Positions 1 through 8,455 of a DNA stretch of 64,000 bases are shown piece after piece. A program made the translations under genes and the position numbers. Every line of letters starts with the position of its first letter. Position 1 is the first letter of the stretch. A model generated the notes under the pieces. That model was given only the letters and a program-made list of their open reading frames with translations. It had not been told where the DNA came from and searched no databases. Source of the stretch: Campylobacter curvus (GTDB lineage: Bacteria; Campylobacterota; Campylobacteria; Campylobacterales; Campylobacteraceae); the NCBI RefSeq assembly GCF_013372125.1, contig NZ_CP053826.1, forward strand, positions 682,001-746,000, read 5' to 3'.

Positions 1-260
1 TGAGAATTTCTAGTGCGAAGCGACGTCACGTCGTTTTTGGTTTTGTTTAGTTCGTCGGTCAAGATGTCGATATTTCCGAGACTTCTTTGCAGCTGGATCT
101 GAAGCTTTCGTATGACGATCTCTGTATCTTGAAGGTTGTTTTTCATGAAGTCTTTAGTCGTGCGCTCCTTTTTCAAAAGCGTTTTAAAGTAAAAAACCAT
201 CACCGTTAGGTAGATACAAACGCAGATCAAAAATGTGAGAAATAGCCAGTCACTTATCAT
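1..260 (-). CDS. N-terminal part of a membrane-anchored coiled-coil protein (cut by window start)
   Basis: The frame opens at ATG 260-258, which overlaps the rpiB stop codon as ATGA, and stays open to base 1, giving 86 codons. The product starts with one hydrophobic segment (about residues 4-26), followed by a charged stretch rich in Lys, Gln and Asp that looks helical or coiled-coil. The body is therefore probably held at the inner membrane by its N-terminus. The overlap with rpiB implies translational coupling. I do not recognise the family, and the C-terminus lies outside the window. Confidence 0.6.
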   Translation of the reverse strand, partial: MISDWLFLTFLICVCIYLTVMVFYFKTLLKKERTTKDFMKNNLQDTEIVIRKLQIQLQRSLGNIDILTDELNKTKNDVTSLRTRNS

Positions 261-706
261 GAAATTTCCTTATTTGGCTCGATCTTGCCGACTCTGCGCT
301 CATGTCTGCCACCCTGAAATTCCGTGCTAAAAAATACCTTTAGCATTTCGCCAGCCACGCCAGCGCCGATGACTCTGGCGCCAAAGGCTATTACATTTGC
401 GTCGTTGTGTTCTCTTGCTAGACGAGCGGTAAATTCGTCGTGACAAAGGGCGCAGCGGATATTTTGGTGTCTGTTTGCAGCGATGCTGATACCGATGCCG
501 GTGCCGCATATCAGCACTCCGTAGCATTTAGGCGCTAAATTTTTAGCCATCGAATGTGCAAAATCAGGATAATCGACGCTCGTTTTGCCATCATTAGTTC
601 CCAGATCGATGACTTCGTGTCCTAAATTTGAGAGGATCGTTTTTAGCTCGTTTTTTAGCTCAAAACCTGCATGATCGCTCGCGATGAAGATTTTTTCTAT
701 GTCCAT
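257..706 (-). CDS. rpiB: Ribose-5-phosphate isomerase B
   Basis: This 149-residue protein has the full length of the RpiB/LacAB family, which interconverts ribose 5-phosphate and ribulose 5-phosphate in the non-oxidative pentose phosphate pathway. Visible family marks are the phosphate-binding ASDHAGFELK segment (residues 9-18), the catalytic-cysteine loop around Cys67 in ICGTGIGIS, and His100-Asn101 in the REHND motif. The cytosolic enzyme is a dimer. A TATAAT box on the minus strand at 741-736 lies a short distance upstream, and the stop overlaps the start of the next gene. Confidence 0.96.
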   Translation of the reverse strand: MDIEKIFIASDHAGFELKNELKTILSNLGHEVIDLGTNDGKTSVDYPDFAHSMAKNLAPKCYGVLICGTGIGISIAANRHQNIRCALCHDEFTARLAREHNDANVIAFGARVIGAGVAGEMLKVFFSTEFQGGRHERRVGKIEPNKEIS

Positions 707-735
707 GGATGTTCCGTAAATTTAAAAATCAAGGG

Positions 736-741
736 ATTATA
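736..741 (-). promoter_or_regulatory. -10 box of rpiB
   Basis: On the minus strand this reads TATAAT, about 30 bases before the rpiB ATG. Campylobacter housekeeping promoters depend on an extended -10 and often lack a clear -35. Position and sequence fit, but no transcript start is known. Confidence 0.5.
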
Positions 742-753
742 GCGCAAATAGGA

Positions 754-1032
754 TTAAAGAGAAATTTTATTTACTTTCTTTTTATCAGATAAAATACCGC
801 TAATGCGATGACCGAGTAGGCGAAATTTCGCTTGGTTAGGATCTTTTTGCCGATCAGGTCGATTAACAATGATTGAGATATGGGGTTTCAGATATGAGCC
901 AAGGGATCTTAGCTTGTCAAACGGCTCTAAAATTTCTTTTTTTGTGGCATTAGTTTGCGCAAATAGCTTTATACGCAAGGCATCGCCTTTTATCTTTAGC
1001 AGCTCTTTTTCCAGCTTGAACGTCTCTTTCAT
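754..1032 (-). CDS. YqjK-like small basic protein
   Basis: This 92-residue, Lys- and Arg-rich protein has no clear membrane segment. Its ATG overlaps the stop of the YqjE-like gene (ATGA), so the two are translationally coupled. It is the last gene of a three-gene run after a DUF883 protein and a YqjE/holin-superfamily protein. That is the order of E. coli yqjD-yqjE-yqjK, so a YqjK-type role is inferred from position more than from sequence, which I would not recognise alone. The cellular role is unknown. Possible relatives act in envelope or ribosome-membrane contacts. Confidence 0.6.
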   Translation of the reverse strand: MKETFKLEKELLKIKGDALRIKLFAQTNATKKEILEPFDKLRSLGSYLKPHISIIVNRPDRQKDPNQAKFRLLGHRISGILSDKKKVNKISL

Positions 1033-1418
1033 CTTAGCGTGTCTCGAGGTTGATTTATGATCTCTTTTAGCGCTTTAATGTCTTGTTTTATCTCGGACAC
1101 CGTATCGCTCAAAAAGGCTTGTTTTTTAAAGAATTTGACTACAAAAAAGGTCATCGTAAGAGCCAGCAGTAAAAAAATAACAGCGATGATAAAAAATACT
1201 GAAATTTTAGACTCTGTGTTTTCTAAAAACGCGTTTAGCCCGAAAAGCAAGCTTATAAACGCTGTAAAAATGAAAAAGGTCGCTAGCAAGATGTAAATCA
1301 TCGCTACCAGCAACCTTTCTTTTTGTTCGCTGATTTCCAGGCAGGCCATTTCAAGGCGGATGTGAGCTAGTTCAAGTATCGTGACTAAGGTGTTTTTAAT
1401 ATTTTGAATCGCTTTTAT
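1029..1418 (-). CDS. YqjE-like / phage-holin superfamily III membrane protein, apparent AUA start
   Basis: Two hydrophobic segments (about residues 39-64 and 73-96) are flanked by charged helices, the layout of the YqjE family. The first ATG is at 1349. The same frame stays open upstream to a TAA at 1424-1422, and these 23 codons encode an amphipathic stretch (LVTILELAHIRLEMACLE) that looks like the conserved YqjE N-terminus. No ATG, GTG or TTG occurs there. A strong AAAGGA site (1430-1425) sits 6 bases before an in-frame ATA (1418-1416), so AUA is the best candidate start (129 residues). ATG 1349 has no ribosome binding site. If AUA does not initiate, the protein is 106 residues (1029-1349). 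Confidence 0.72.
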   Translation of the reverse strand: MKAIQNIKNTLVTILELAHIRLEMACLEISEQKERLLVAMIYILLATFFIFTAFISLLFGLNAFLENTESKISVFFIIAVIFLLLALTMTFFVVKFFKKQAFLSDTVSEIKQDIKALKEIINQPRDTLR

Positions 1419-1457
1419 CTTTTATCCTTTAAAATGGTCGCTTGAAATTTTGACAGC

Positions 1458-1769
1458 CTATTTCTTGCTGATGAGCACACCGAGTAACAAGCCGATAAGA
1501 CCTGCCACACCGATAGCTTTATATGGATTTTCTTGCACTAAAGACTCGGTTTGTTTGGCTATATTTTTTGCGTTGCTCATCGCGTCTTCCTGTAATACGG
1601 CAAATCGCTGTTTAGCCTTATCTATACGAGAATTTAGGCTTTCTTTCAGTCTCTTTAGCTCTTCTGATCCTGCTTTTGACTTTTCGTCGAAAAGCTCCTC
1701 TGCGCTTGTGAGGATATCGCGAATTTCGCCTAGCAACTCTTCACGTTTTTTTTCAAACTGAGTATTCAT
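1458..1769 (-). CDS. DUF883 / ElaB-YqjD family protein
   Basis: The 103-residue protein has a long charged helical N-terminal part (residues 1-75, heptad-like) and one C-terminal membrane segment ending GVLISKK. This is the typical DUF883 arrangement, with a glycine-rich tail anchor and terminal basic residues. In E. coli, YqjD and ElaB are inner-membrane tail-anchored proteins that bind ribosomes in stationary phase. That function is known only there and is carried over by homology. The start follows a good AAAGGAG site. It heads the yqjDEK-like run, with about 40 bases to the next gene's likely start. Confidence 0.85.
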   Translation of the reverse strand: MNTQFEKKREELLGEIRDILTSAEELFDEKSKAGSEELKRLKESLNSRIDKAKQRFAVLQEDAMSNAKNIAKQTESLVQENPYKAIGVAGLIGLLLGVLISKK

Positions 1770-1899
1770 TACCGCTCCTTTGTTTTGGTATGTGATGAAT
1801 GAAAGTGTATCAGGAATTTCATTTTAAATCAATATGCAAAAATATATAAAAATTCAACAATTTTTTAATAGAATATGAGGAATTTTATATTTTTGCCGA

Positions 1900-1905
1900 T
1901 ATAAT
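1900..1905 (+). promoter_or_regulatory. -10 box for the DUF4139 gene
   Basis: TATAAT lies about 30 bases before the GTG start, followed by an AAGGAG site at 1923-1928. The AT-rich gap 1770-1934 holds divergent promoters for this gene and for the DUF883 gene. Confidence 0.5.
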
Positions 1906-1934
1906 GTTAGTTAAAATTTTTCAAGGAGATTCTT

Positions 1935-3356
1935 GTGAAGGCTGCAGTTTTAAGCTCGACGCTCGCTATTTGCGCGTTGGCAGATGAAAATTTGATAGAA
2001 GTGTATGCAAATCGCGTATTCTTACACCAAAGCTTTATGGATCAAAAAAGCTCTTTTAGTCTAAATTTGCCTGAGCCCGTGACCCTAAACGATATCGACG
2101 TGAGCGCATCTTGCGAAGTGCGAAGCTTGAAGCTAAATGAGCGAGAGATCGTTAAAGATGATGATTATGTCGAGGTCGAGAAGGCTAAAAAGGAGCTGGT
2201 GCGCCTAAAAAACAAGCTAAGTGCGCTAAGTAGCAAGAGCAAATTTTTGAGCGATTTCTCGCTTGGCAAAGAGGTTCAAGACATCGCCGTTTTAAAGGAC
2301 AATAGCGGGAAATTTTACAATCTGATGCTTGAAAATTTCAGTGAAATCTCGGCGATAGAAGAGGCTATGAATGATCTAAATTCAAAGATACAAAAATATA
2401 GCCCTAAATATTTCGTAAGACTTGATCTAAGCTTCGAGTGCGGGCCAAAATTCGTAAAAGTCTCATATCCTGTAAATGTGGATCTGCGCTTACAAAATAA
2501 AATTTTAGCCGACACGGCAAACAAAAAGATAAACATCATCCAAGGTCTAGTCATCAAAAATCCGCTCAGTCAGGATCTAAACAACCTCACGATCGCGCTT
2601 TATCCGTTTGCCTATTCTTCAAATTTATCTCCGTCACATTTTTATCCGTGGTACGAGGGCAAGGACGAGCCGATGCTGGAAATGGCGGCTGCGCCTATGG
2701 CCAACGAAGCTTATGACATGGCTAGCGCAAAGTTTAGCCGCTCGACAAAAGAGGTGCAGGGTCAGAATTTTCAAAGCACGCTTTCGAATTCATGGCGGAT
2801 AAAAAATGTAAATTTAAAATCAAACGAAGAGGGCTCTTTTGTATATGATAAGCAAAATTTAGACGCTAAATTTGATATTTTTATCGATGGATACGGAGCG
2901 TCAAATGCTTATGTAAGGGCGAAATTCACCCCTCTTAAAAGCGTAGAATACGCCGATACCACGATCAAAATAGACGGCGTAAATATCGCTAAGACACAGG
3001 GCATAAAGGTCGTGCCAAGTGAGGAAAATTCTATATTTTTTGGTAAAAACGATCTCATAAGCGTAAAAAAAGAAAAGATAAACGACTTTACCAAAGAGTC
3101 GTTTTTTGGCAACAATAGCTCTACCACCGAAGCCTACAAATACACCGTGAAAAACGGCTCGAATTTAGCTTGGAACGTGACCTTGCAAGAGAGACTGCCG
3201 ATATCTACGCACGAAGACATCAAAGTAAGCACCAAGAATACGCCGAAAGAAAACGGCATAGACCGTGAGGGCAGGGTCAGCTGGGACTTTGAGCTAAAGG
3301 CAAACGAGAGTAAAGACATCGAGTTTTCATACGAACTGACGAAGGTAAAAAAATAA
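1935..3356 (+). CDS. DUF4139 (MuiA-like) exported protein
   Basis: The 473-residue protein starts at GTG, 6 bases after AAGGAG. It opens with a short secretion signal (VKAAVLSSTLAICALA). Residues about 18-95 match a DUF4140-type domain (external decoration of beta strands). A coiled-coil segment follows (about 80-160), and the rest is a DUF4139 beta-sheet domain ending in an Ig-like strand pattern (WDFELKANESKDIEFSYELT). The family includes MuiA, named a mucoidy inhibitor, but its biochemical role is not established. It is probably periplasmic. A hairpin terminator follows the stop directly, so this is a single-gene unit. Confidence 0.8.
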   Translation: MKAAVLSSTLAICALADENLIEVYANRVFLHQSFMDQKSSFSLNLPEPVTLNDIDVSASCEVRSLKLNEREIVKDDDYVEVEKAKKELVRLKNKLSALSSKSKFLSDFSLGKEVQDIAVLKDNSGKFYNLMLENFSEISAIEEAMNDLNSKIQKYSPKYFVRLDLSFECGPKFVKVSYPVNVDLRLQNKILADTANKKINIIQGLVIKNPLSQDLNNLTIALYPFAYSSNLSPSHFYPWYEGKDEPMLEMAAAPMANEAYDMASAKFSRSTKEVQGQNFQSTLSNSWRIKNVNLKSNEEGSFVYDKQNLDAKFDIFIDGYGASNAYVRAKFTPLKSVEYADTTIKIDGVNIAKTQGIKVVPSEENSIFFGKNDLISVKKEKINDFTKESFFGNNSSTTEAYKYTVKNGSNLAWNVTLQERLPISTHEDIKVSTKNTPKENGIDREGRVSWDFELKANESKDIEFSYELTKVKK

Positions 3357-3360
3357 ATTC

Positions 3361-3376
3361 AGGGCCGTTTGGCCCT
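3361..3376 (+). terminator. Hairpin terminator after DUF4139 gene
   Basis: AGGGCC, a GTTT loop and GGCCCT form a perfect 6-bp stem just after the stop codon. The T-tract is weak on the plus strand. It may also serve the converging M50-lepB-folD transcript. Confidence 0.6.
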
Positions 3377-3452
3377 TTGGTTAGATCGGCTCTTTAAAAT
3401 TTCATTTTTTTGACAGGCTAAATTTAAGTCCTGACTATAAACGATCAGTCCG

Positions 3453-4103
3453 TCAAAGCAAAGAATTCATTAGATCCAAAGCATATCCTACAGGATAGAA
3501 AAACTGCTCTTTAAAGGGCGATACCAAGATGATGACGAGTGCGATAAAGCCGTATCTTTGTAGTCCCGCAAAGCGATCGGCTAATGCACCAAGTCCTAAT
3601 ATCCGCAGAATGTATTCAAGCGCCTTTGAGCCATCAAGCGGCGGGATAGGGTAGAGATTGAAAACGGCTAAGATCAAATTTATAGCCAGCAAAGTGTATA
3701 AAAACTGCATCGAAATTTCACTTGGTATGGTAGTTTTTACAAATTTAAACGCCAAAAACGCAAGCGCGGTCAGAATGAGATTATATAAAATCCCGGCCAG
3801 CGCCACGGCGATAGCGCCTTTGTATCTGCCGTTTTTGATGACCGTGTTCATATTTACCGGCACGGGCTTTGCCCAGCCAAACATAAGTCCCGTGGCCATA
3901 TACATCACGCTTGGTATGACGATAGTGCCTAGCGGGTCGATGTGACGGATAGGATTTATGCTTAGGCGGCCTAAATTTTTAGCCGTCGTGTCGCCAAATT
4001 TATAAGCTACAAAACCGTGCGCTATCTCGTGTCCGACGATAGCTATTACGAGTGATGCGACTATGATTAAAATTTTAGCCGCGTCAAAATCAGTGAAGTC
4101 CAT
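3453..4103 (-). CDS. Site-2 protease family (M50) membrane metalloprotease
   Basis: A zinc-binding HEIAH motif at about residues 26-30 lies in the first membrane helix, and the second zinc site NLYPIPPLDGSK lies near residues 148-160. Together with at least five hydrophobic segments these define the short (216-residue) prokaryotic M50B peptidases, which cleave proteins within the membrane. No PDZ domain is present, as usual for this subclass. The substrate is unknown. The start overlaps the 3' end of lepB by 14 bases, so it is the last gene of a folD-lepB-M50 operon. Confidence 0.92.
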   Translation of the reverse strand: MDFTDFDAAKILIIVASLVIAIVGHEIAHGFVAYKFGDTTAKNLGRLSINPIRHIDPLGTIVIPSVMYMATGLMFGWAKPVPVNMNTVIKNGRYKGAIAVALAGILYNLILTALAFLAFKFVKTTIPSEISMQFLYTLLAINLILAVFNLYPIPPLDGSKALEYILRILGLGALADRFAGLQRYGFIALVIILVSPFKEQFFYPVGYALDLMNSLL

Positions 4104-4950
4104 CGACTTCGGCCTCTTTTAGTGCATACTGCGTAAATTTCTCATCGTTTTGGATCGTATCTACGAATCTTCCGATGCGCTCCCAACGGATGCGGTATTT
4201 ATCGTCCCAGCTAAAATACACGAACCACGGCTTTCCAACGATGTCTTTATACTCTACGCTGCCCCAAAAGCGGCTGTCGTTAGAGTGGTCGCGGTTATCG
4301 CCCATCATAAAGTATTGATCTTGGGGCACTTTAAAATAAAACGCGTTGAAATTATACTGCTCGCTTGGCTTGAAAGAATTTATAAAAACGGGCTTCATCG
4401 CGAGTTTGCCGGCGTTTAAATAGTAAAGCATCTGCTCAAACATATTTACTTTAGGGTCGTAGTGGATGCCGCTAAATTTATAAGGCTCTTTTACAAAAAG
4501 CTTGCCGTCAAGCGAGACGATGTCCTTTTCATCGTAGTTTGCGCGGATATATTCGTCGCCTTCAAACGGGCGTAAAAAGGTCTGCTTCTCGACAAATACG
4601 ACCTCGTCGCCACCCACGGCAAAACAGCGCTTGACATAGTGCACTTTCTCGTCGTTTGGATAGCGAAATACCACGATATCGCCGCGTTTTGGACCTTCAC
4701 CGTTTATGAGGTGTCCGTTGCCGTTAAATTCCGGCAAGACCTTGATCTCCAGCCACGGTATCCTAGGTGTAGGCACGCCGTAGCTAAATTTTTTGACAAA
4801 CAGATGATCGCCGATTAAGAGCGTGTTTTTCATCGATCCCGACGGGATGACAAAGGCCTGAGCGATAAAGAAAATGACGAGTAAAACGATGATGACCGTG
4901 CCGGTCCAGCTGCTCGAAAATTCATGTAGTTTATTAAAAATTTTTCTCAT
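4090..4950 (-). CDS. lepB: Signal peptidase I
   Basis: Type I leader peptidase removes signal peptides from exported proteins on the outer face of the inner membrane. A hydrophobic anchor (residues 17-33) leads into the catalytic serine box PSGSM (Ser39). The general-base lysine is Lys107 in HYVKR, and box E GDNRDHSNDSRFWG is intact. At 286 residues it has normal epsilonproteobacterial length. I prefer ATG 4950 over GTG 4956 because the ribosome binding site AAAGAG is 5 bases from the ATG and directly abuts the GTG. The gene overlaps or abuts folD upstream and the M50 gene downstream. Confidence 0.96.
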   Translation of the reverse strand: MRKIFNKLHEFSSSWTGTVIIVLLVIFFIAQAFVIPSGSMKNTLLIGDHLFVKKFSYGVPTPRIPWLEIKVLPEFNGNGHLINGEGPKRGDIVVFRYPNDEKVHYVKRCFAVGGDEVVFVEKQTFLRPFEGDEYIRANYDEKDIVSLDGKLFVKEPYKFSGIHYDPKVNMFEQMLYYLNAGKLAMKPVFINSFKPSEQYNFNAFYFKVPQDQYFMMGDNRDHSNDSRFWGSVEYKDIVGKPWFVYFSWDDKYRIRWERIGRFVDTIQNDEKFTQYALKEAEVDGLH

Positions 4951-4952
4951 TT

Positions 4953-5819
4953 TCACTCTTTTACTATGCCTAGATTTTTAGCCCTGTTTTGAGCCGATCT
5001 TATGGTGTTGCTAAGTAGCATCGCTATCGTCATCGGCCCTACGCCCCCGGGAACCGGTGTGATGAAGGAGCTCTTAGGCGCTACCGCGTCAAAGTCCACA
5101 TCTCCTACGAGGCGTCCGCCGTCCAGGCGGTTTATGCCTACGTCTATGACTATCGCGCCCTCTTTTACCATATCGGCCGTTACGAAATTCGGCTTTCCGA
5201 TGGCGGCTACGATGAGATCGGCTGTGCTACAAATTTGCTTTAAATTTCGCGTTTTACTATGCGTGATGGTCACTGTGGCCGAGGCGTTTAGCAGTAGGCT
5301 TGCCATCGGCTTGCCTACGATGTTGCTCCTGCCTATGACCACGGCATTTAGCCCCGCTACATCGATACCATACTCTTTTAAAATTCTCATTATGCCAAGC
5401 GGCGTGCAAGGCACGAAGCCATCAAGCCCGCTGACTAGTTTGCCTACGTTTTCGGCGTGAAAGCCGTCTACGTCTTTTTGTGGCCAAATGGCCTCTAAAA
5501 CGCTCGTCGTATCGATGTGCGCCGGTAGTGGCAGCTGCACTAAAATCCCGTCTATGCTGTCGTCTAAATTTAAAACGTTTATGAGCGCTAGAAGCTCGTT
5601 TTGGCTGGTGGTTTGTGGTAGTTTGTGCATCACCGAGCGGATACCGCTGGCTTCGCAGGCCTTTTGCTTTGCGGCGACATATGTCTGACTGGCCTTGTCG
5701 CTACCTATCAGGATAACGGCGAGGGCCGGTTCTATGCCTGCATTTTTAAGGGCGCTCGCTCGCTCTTTGACCTCGTCCTTGACCTTTGCGCTGGTAGCTT
5801 TACCGTCTAAAATTTTCAT
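4953..5819 (-). CDS. folD: Bifunctional methylenetetrahydrofolate dehydrogenase/cyclohydrolase
   Basis: The protein (288 residues) interconverts 5,10-methylene-, methenyl- and 10-formyl-tetrahydrofolate with NADP. Family signatures are visible: YVAAKQKACEASGI with the catalytic Lys near residue 53, VQLPLPAHID, the DVDGFH motif, the nucleotide-binding VVIGRSNIVGKPMA segment and the C-terminal PVPGGVGPMTIAML. It heads the folD-lepB-M50 operon and is divergent from the cytochrome c gene. Confidence 0.97.
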   Translation of the reverse strand: MKILDGKATSAKVKDEVKERASALKNAGIEPALAVILIGSDKASQTYVAAKQKACEASGIRSVMHKLPQTTSQNELLALINVLNLDDSIDGILVQLPLPAHIDTTSVLEAIWPQKDVDGFHAENVGKLVSGLDGFVPCTPLGIMRILKEYGIDVAGLNAVVIGRSNIVGKPMASLLLNASATVTITHSKTRNLKQICSTADLIVAAIGKPNFVTADMVKEGAIVIDVGINRLDGGRLVGDVDFDAVAPKSSFITPVPGGVGPMTIAMLLSNTIRSAQNRAKNLGIVKE

Positions 5820-5902
5820 AATTTATCCTTGCTTAAATACTCTTTTAATCACAAAAATTGTATGATATCCAAAATTTAATTAAATTTTAAAATAGGAAAC
5901 CG

Positions 5903-6274
5903 ATGAGGCTGCTTTTTTGCATTTTCGCTTTGTATTCGCTGGCGCAAAGTGCCGATTTTATAACCAAAATGGAATACGCAAGGATGCTTTATCTAAACCC
6001 GCGCGGCATAGGCTGTGACAAGTGTCACGGCGCAAACGGCACAGGCAGCGTCATCTCTAAATTTAAACATTTTGATAAAAAAACGAACAAGCTAGTAGAC
6101 GACGAGCTGCGAGCACCGCGGATAAACGATCTTGATTTTGAGCGCTTCGAGGCGGCGCTAAATAGCCCAAAAGGCGTTATGCCAAGCTATTTTTTAACGG
6201 CCGAGGAGAGCAAAATTTTATACGAATACGTGATAAGTTTAAACAAACAAAATAAACCAAAAGGAAAAAAATGA
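5903..6274 (+). CDS. Small periplasmic c-type cytochrome
   Basis: The 123-residue product has a signal peptide (residues 1-17, ending in AQSA) and one haem-binding CDKCHG motif near residue 38. The distal Met ligand is probably in GVMPSYF near residue 91, as in class I cytochromes. It is expected to carry electrons in the periplasm. The stop codon overlaps the hemL start (ATGA), so expression is coupled to haem synthesis. Its position matches C. jejuni Cj0854c by recalled synteny. The electron partner is not evident. Confidence 0.85.
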   Translation: MRLLFCIFALYSLAQSADFITKMEYARMLYLNPRGIGCDKCHGANGTGSVISKFKHFDKKTNKLVDDELRAPRINDLDFERFEAALNSPKGVMPSYFLTAEESKILYEYVISLNKQNKPKGKK

Positions 6275-7554
6275 CGAATAAAGAGGCATTTATTGAGGCT
6301 AAGAGATTTATAGCAGGCGGCGTGAATTCGCCTGTGCGTGCGTTTGGTAGTGTGGGTGGCGAGCCTATCATCATCGATCACGGCAGGGGTGCATACATCT
6401 ACGATATAGAGGGCAAGAAATATCTTGACTTTATCCAGAGCTGGGGACCGCTGATATTTGGGCACTGCGACGCTGACATAGAAAAGGCGGTCATCGAGGC
6501 GGTAAAAAGGGGGCTTAGCTTTGGTGCGCCGACCCTGGTCGAGACGACGCTTGCAAAGATGGTCTGCGAGAAATTTGAAAATTTAGACAAGATCCGCTTC
6601 GTAAGCTCGGGCACCGAGGCCACCATGAGCGCGATACGCGTAGCTCGCGGATACAGCAAAAAAGACGGGCTTATAAAATTTGAAGGCTGCTATCACGGAC
6701 ACTCGGACGCTTTACTCATAAAAGCGGGCAGCGGTGCGACCACGTATGGCAACGCATCAAGCGGTGGAGTGCCGCAGGACGTCGTGAGAAACACTTACTT
6801 AGCAGTCTATAACGACGCGGCGAGCGTGGAGGCGATATTTAAAAGCAATCCCGGCAAAATAGGCGCCGTCATCATCGAGCCTATCGCCGGAAATATGGGG
6901 CTTGTGCCGGCCGATAAAGAATTTTTACAAAGCCTTCGCGCACTTTGTGATAAATTTGGCGCGGTACTCATACTAGATGAGGTCATGAGCGGCTTTAGAG
7001 CGTCGGAATTTGGCTCATTGCCTTATCACGGCGTTTTGGCTGATCTGGTGACTTTCGGTAAGGTTATCGGCGGAGGCATGAACGCGGCTGCATTTGGCGG
7101 CAAACGCGAGATAATGGACTGCCTAAGCCCTGATGGAGCGGTGTATCAAGCAGGCACGCTAAGCGGCAATCCTATCGCGATGAGTGCGGGTATAGCCGCA
7201 CTTTCAAAGATAAATGCAAGCAAGAATCTATACGCCAAGCTTGAAAATTTAGCCCGTCGTTTGATGCAAGGCTTTAAAGCCGCGGCCAATGAGGCCGGAG
7301 CAGCGCTTCAAACCAACGTCAGAGGCTCGATGTTTGGCTACTTTTTCACGCCTCATGCGGTCAAAAACTATGACGATGCGCTAAAAAGCGACACCAAGCT
7401 GTTCGCTAAATTTCACGCAGCCATGCTAAAGCGAGGCGTCTATCTCGCCCCTAGCCAGTTTGAGACGGGCTTCATCTGCGAGCCTATGAGCGAAGCGGAT
7501 ATCGATTTTGCCGTAAATGCAGCGCGTGAAGCCTTTGGGGAGATAAAAGCATAA
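6271..7554 (+). CDS. hemL: Glutamate-1-semialdehyde 2,1-aminomutase
   Basis: This PLP enzyme converts glutamate-1-semialdehyde to 5-aminolevulinate in the C5 route of haem synthesis. The 427-residue protein has the family N-terminus ([13 protein letters not shown]), GTEATMSA for phosphate binding, the cofactor-contacting DEVMSGFR, and the Schiff-base lysine in [10 protein letters not shown] near residue 265. Its ATG overlaps the cytochrome gene stop and its own stop overlaps the atpZ-like start (TAATG). Confidence 0.97.
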   Translation: MTNKEAFIEAKRFIAGGVNSPVRAFGSVGGEPIIIDHGRGAYIYDIEGKKYLDFIQSWGPLIFGHCDADIEKAVIEAVKRGLSFGAPTLVETTLAKMVCEKFENLDKIRFVSSGTEATMSAIRVARGYSKKDGLIKFEGCYHGHSDALLIKAGSGATTYGNASSGGVPQDVVRNTYLAVYNDAASVEAIFKSNPGKIGAVIIEPIAGNMGLVPADKEFLQSLRALCDKFGAVLILDEVMSGFRASEFGSLPYHGVLADLVTFGKVIGGGMNAAAFGGKREIMDCLSPDGAVYQAGTLSGNPIAMSAGIAALSKINASKNLYAKLENLARRLMQGFKAAANEAGAALQTNVRGSMFGYFFTPHAVKNYDDALKSDTKLFAKFHAAMLKRGVYLAPSQFETGFICEPMSEADIDFAVNAAREAFGEIKA

Positions 7555-7826
7555 TGGCTAAATTAAAAGACATCGTTTCTGGCGCCGAGCAGCTCAGTCT
7601 CGGTATTTCTATGGTCGTGGCGGTCGCGCTTGGCACGGGGCTTGGCTACTGGATAAAAAGCCTCACGGGCTGGGGTTTTGCGCTTTGGTGTGGGCTTGCT
7701 CTTGGCGTCGCGGCGGCGATCTTAAATGTCTATAAGGCTTATAGGTCTCAAATGAAAAGCCTTGACGAGCTAAAAGATGAAAATCGCTATAAGCCCCTAA
7801 AAGACGACGATGAGGACGATGAGTGA
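7554..7826 (+). CDS. AtpZ/AtpI family small membrane protein
   Basis: The 90-residue protein has two membrane helices (about 15-35 and 41-62) and an acidic C-terminus (DDDEDDE). Glycine-rich helix packing (VALGTGLGYWIKSLTGWGF) is typical of the AtpZ/AtpI F0F1-assembly gene family. Here it is away from the ATP synthase genes, as in other Campylobacter. A role in cation supply to or assembly of the ATPase is inferred from the family only. Confidence 0.75.
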   Translation: MAKLKDIVSGAEQLSLGISMVVAVALGTGLGYWIKSLTGWGFALWCGLALGVAAAILNVYKAYRSQMKSLDELKDENRYKPLKDDDEDDE

Positions 7827-8455
7827 TAAAAAGAGTCGCGCTCGTTTATCTTTGTTTTTGGCTGATTTTGCTCGTGGCGGGCAGTTTTATCTCGCTTAAA
7901 TTCCTGCTTAGCTCGCAAGTAGCATTTTTTGCCTCTTTGCTGATCCTGGCCGCTAGCTTTCGCGCATATAAAAAGCGTGTTGAGACTCGCGTAGAAAACG
8001 GACGAGATGAAATTTTAGCCATGCAAAACATAGATGATGAGTGGGACGAAGAGGAGCAGGGCATAAAAGAGGCCGGAGTGCAAAATTTTAGCCTCAAGGA
8101 CGAGAAAGCTAGGCTCAAAAAGCAAAAGCTTGGCTTAAAAGATATGAACCTCACGGCGGCGGTCATGCCATATAGACTGCTAGCTTATGCGGTGCTTTTT
8201 TTGGGATTTTTGATGTTAGATCGCAAAGGAGCGCTTGACATCGCCGGCTTTTTGATAGGACTAGCGCCTATGCCGCTTGGAGCGCTTGTTTTTGGCTTTG
8301 TTAGTAAAGAAAGCGCCGATAACGCGCAGTCGGTGTCAGGACCCGGCGGCAAGCAGTTAAATTTTAGCCAAAACGAGCAGACAAAAAGCACTCGATCGAA
8401 ATTTCAAATTTTAGCCTCAAATCCCGCGATACAAGGACACGCAGATGTCAAGTAG
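7823..8455 (+). CDS. Integral membrane protein of unknown function (Cj0851c-like)
   Basis: Translation probably starts at GTG 7823, overlapping the AtpZ-like stop (GTGA). The 210-residue protein has two N-terminal membrane helices (about 4-24 and 30-47), a charged cytosolic linker rich in Glu and Lys (about 50-110), and two further helices (about 117-136 and 140-160). The tail is polar and ends in HADVK. I know no functional domain. Its place between the AtpZ-like and MFS genes is conserved in C. jejuni by recalled gene order. Confidence 0.75.
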   Translation: MIKRVALVYLCFWLILLVAGSFISLKFLLSSQVAFFASLLILAASFRAYKKRVETRVENGRDEILAMQNIDDEWDEEEQGIKEAGVQNFSLKDEKARLKKQKLGLKDMNLTAAVMPYRLLAYAVLFLGFLMLDRKGALDIAGFLIGLAPMPLGALVFGFVSKESADNAQSVSGPGGKQLNFSQNEQTKSTRSKFQILASNPAIQGHADVK

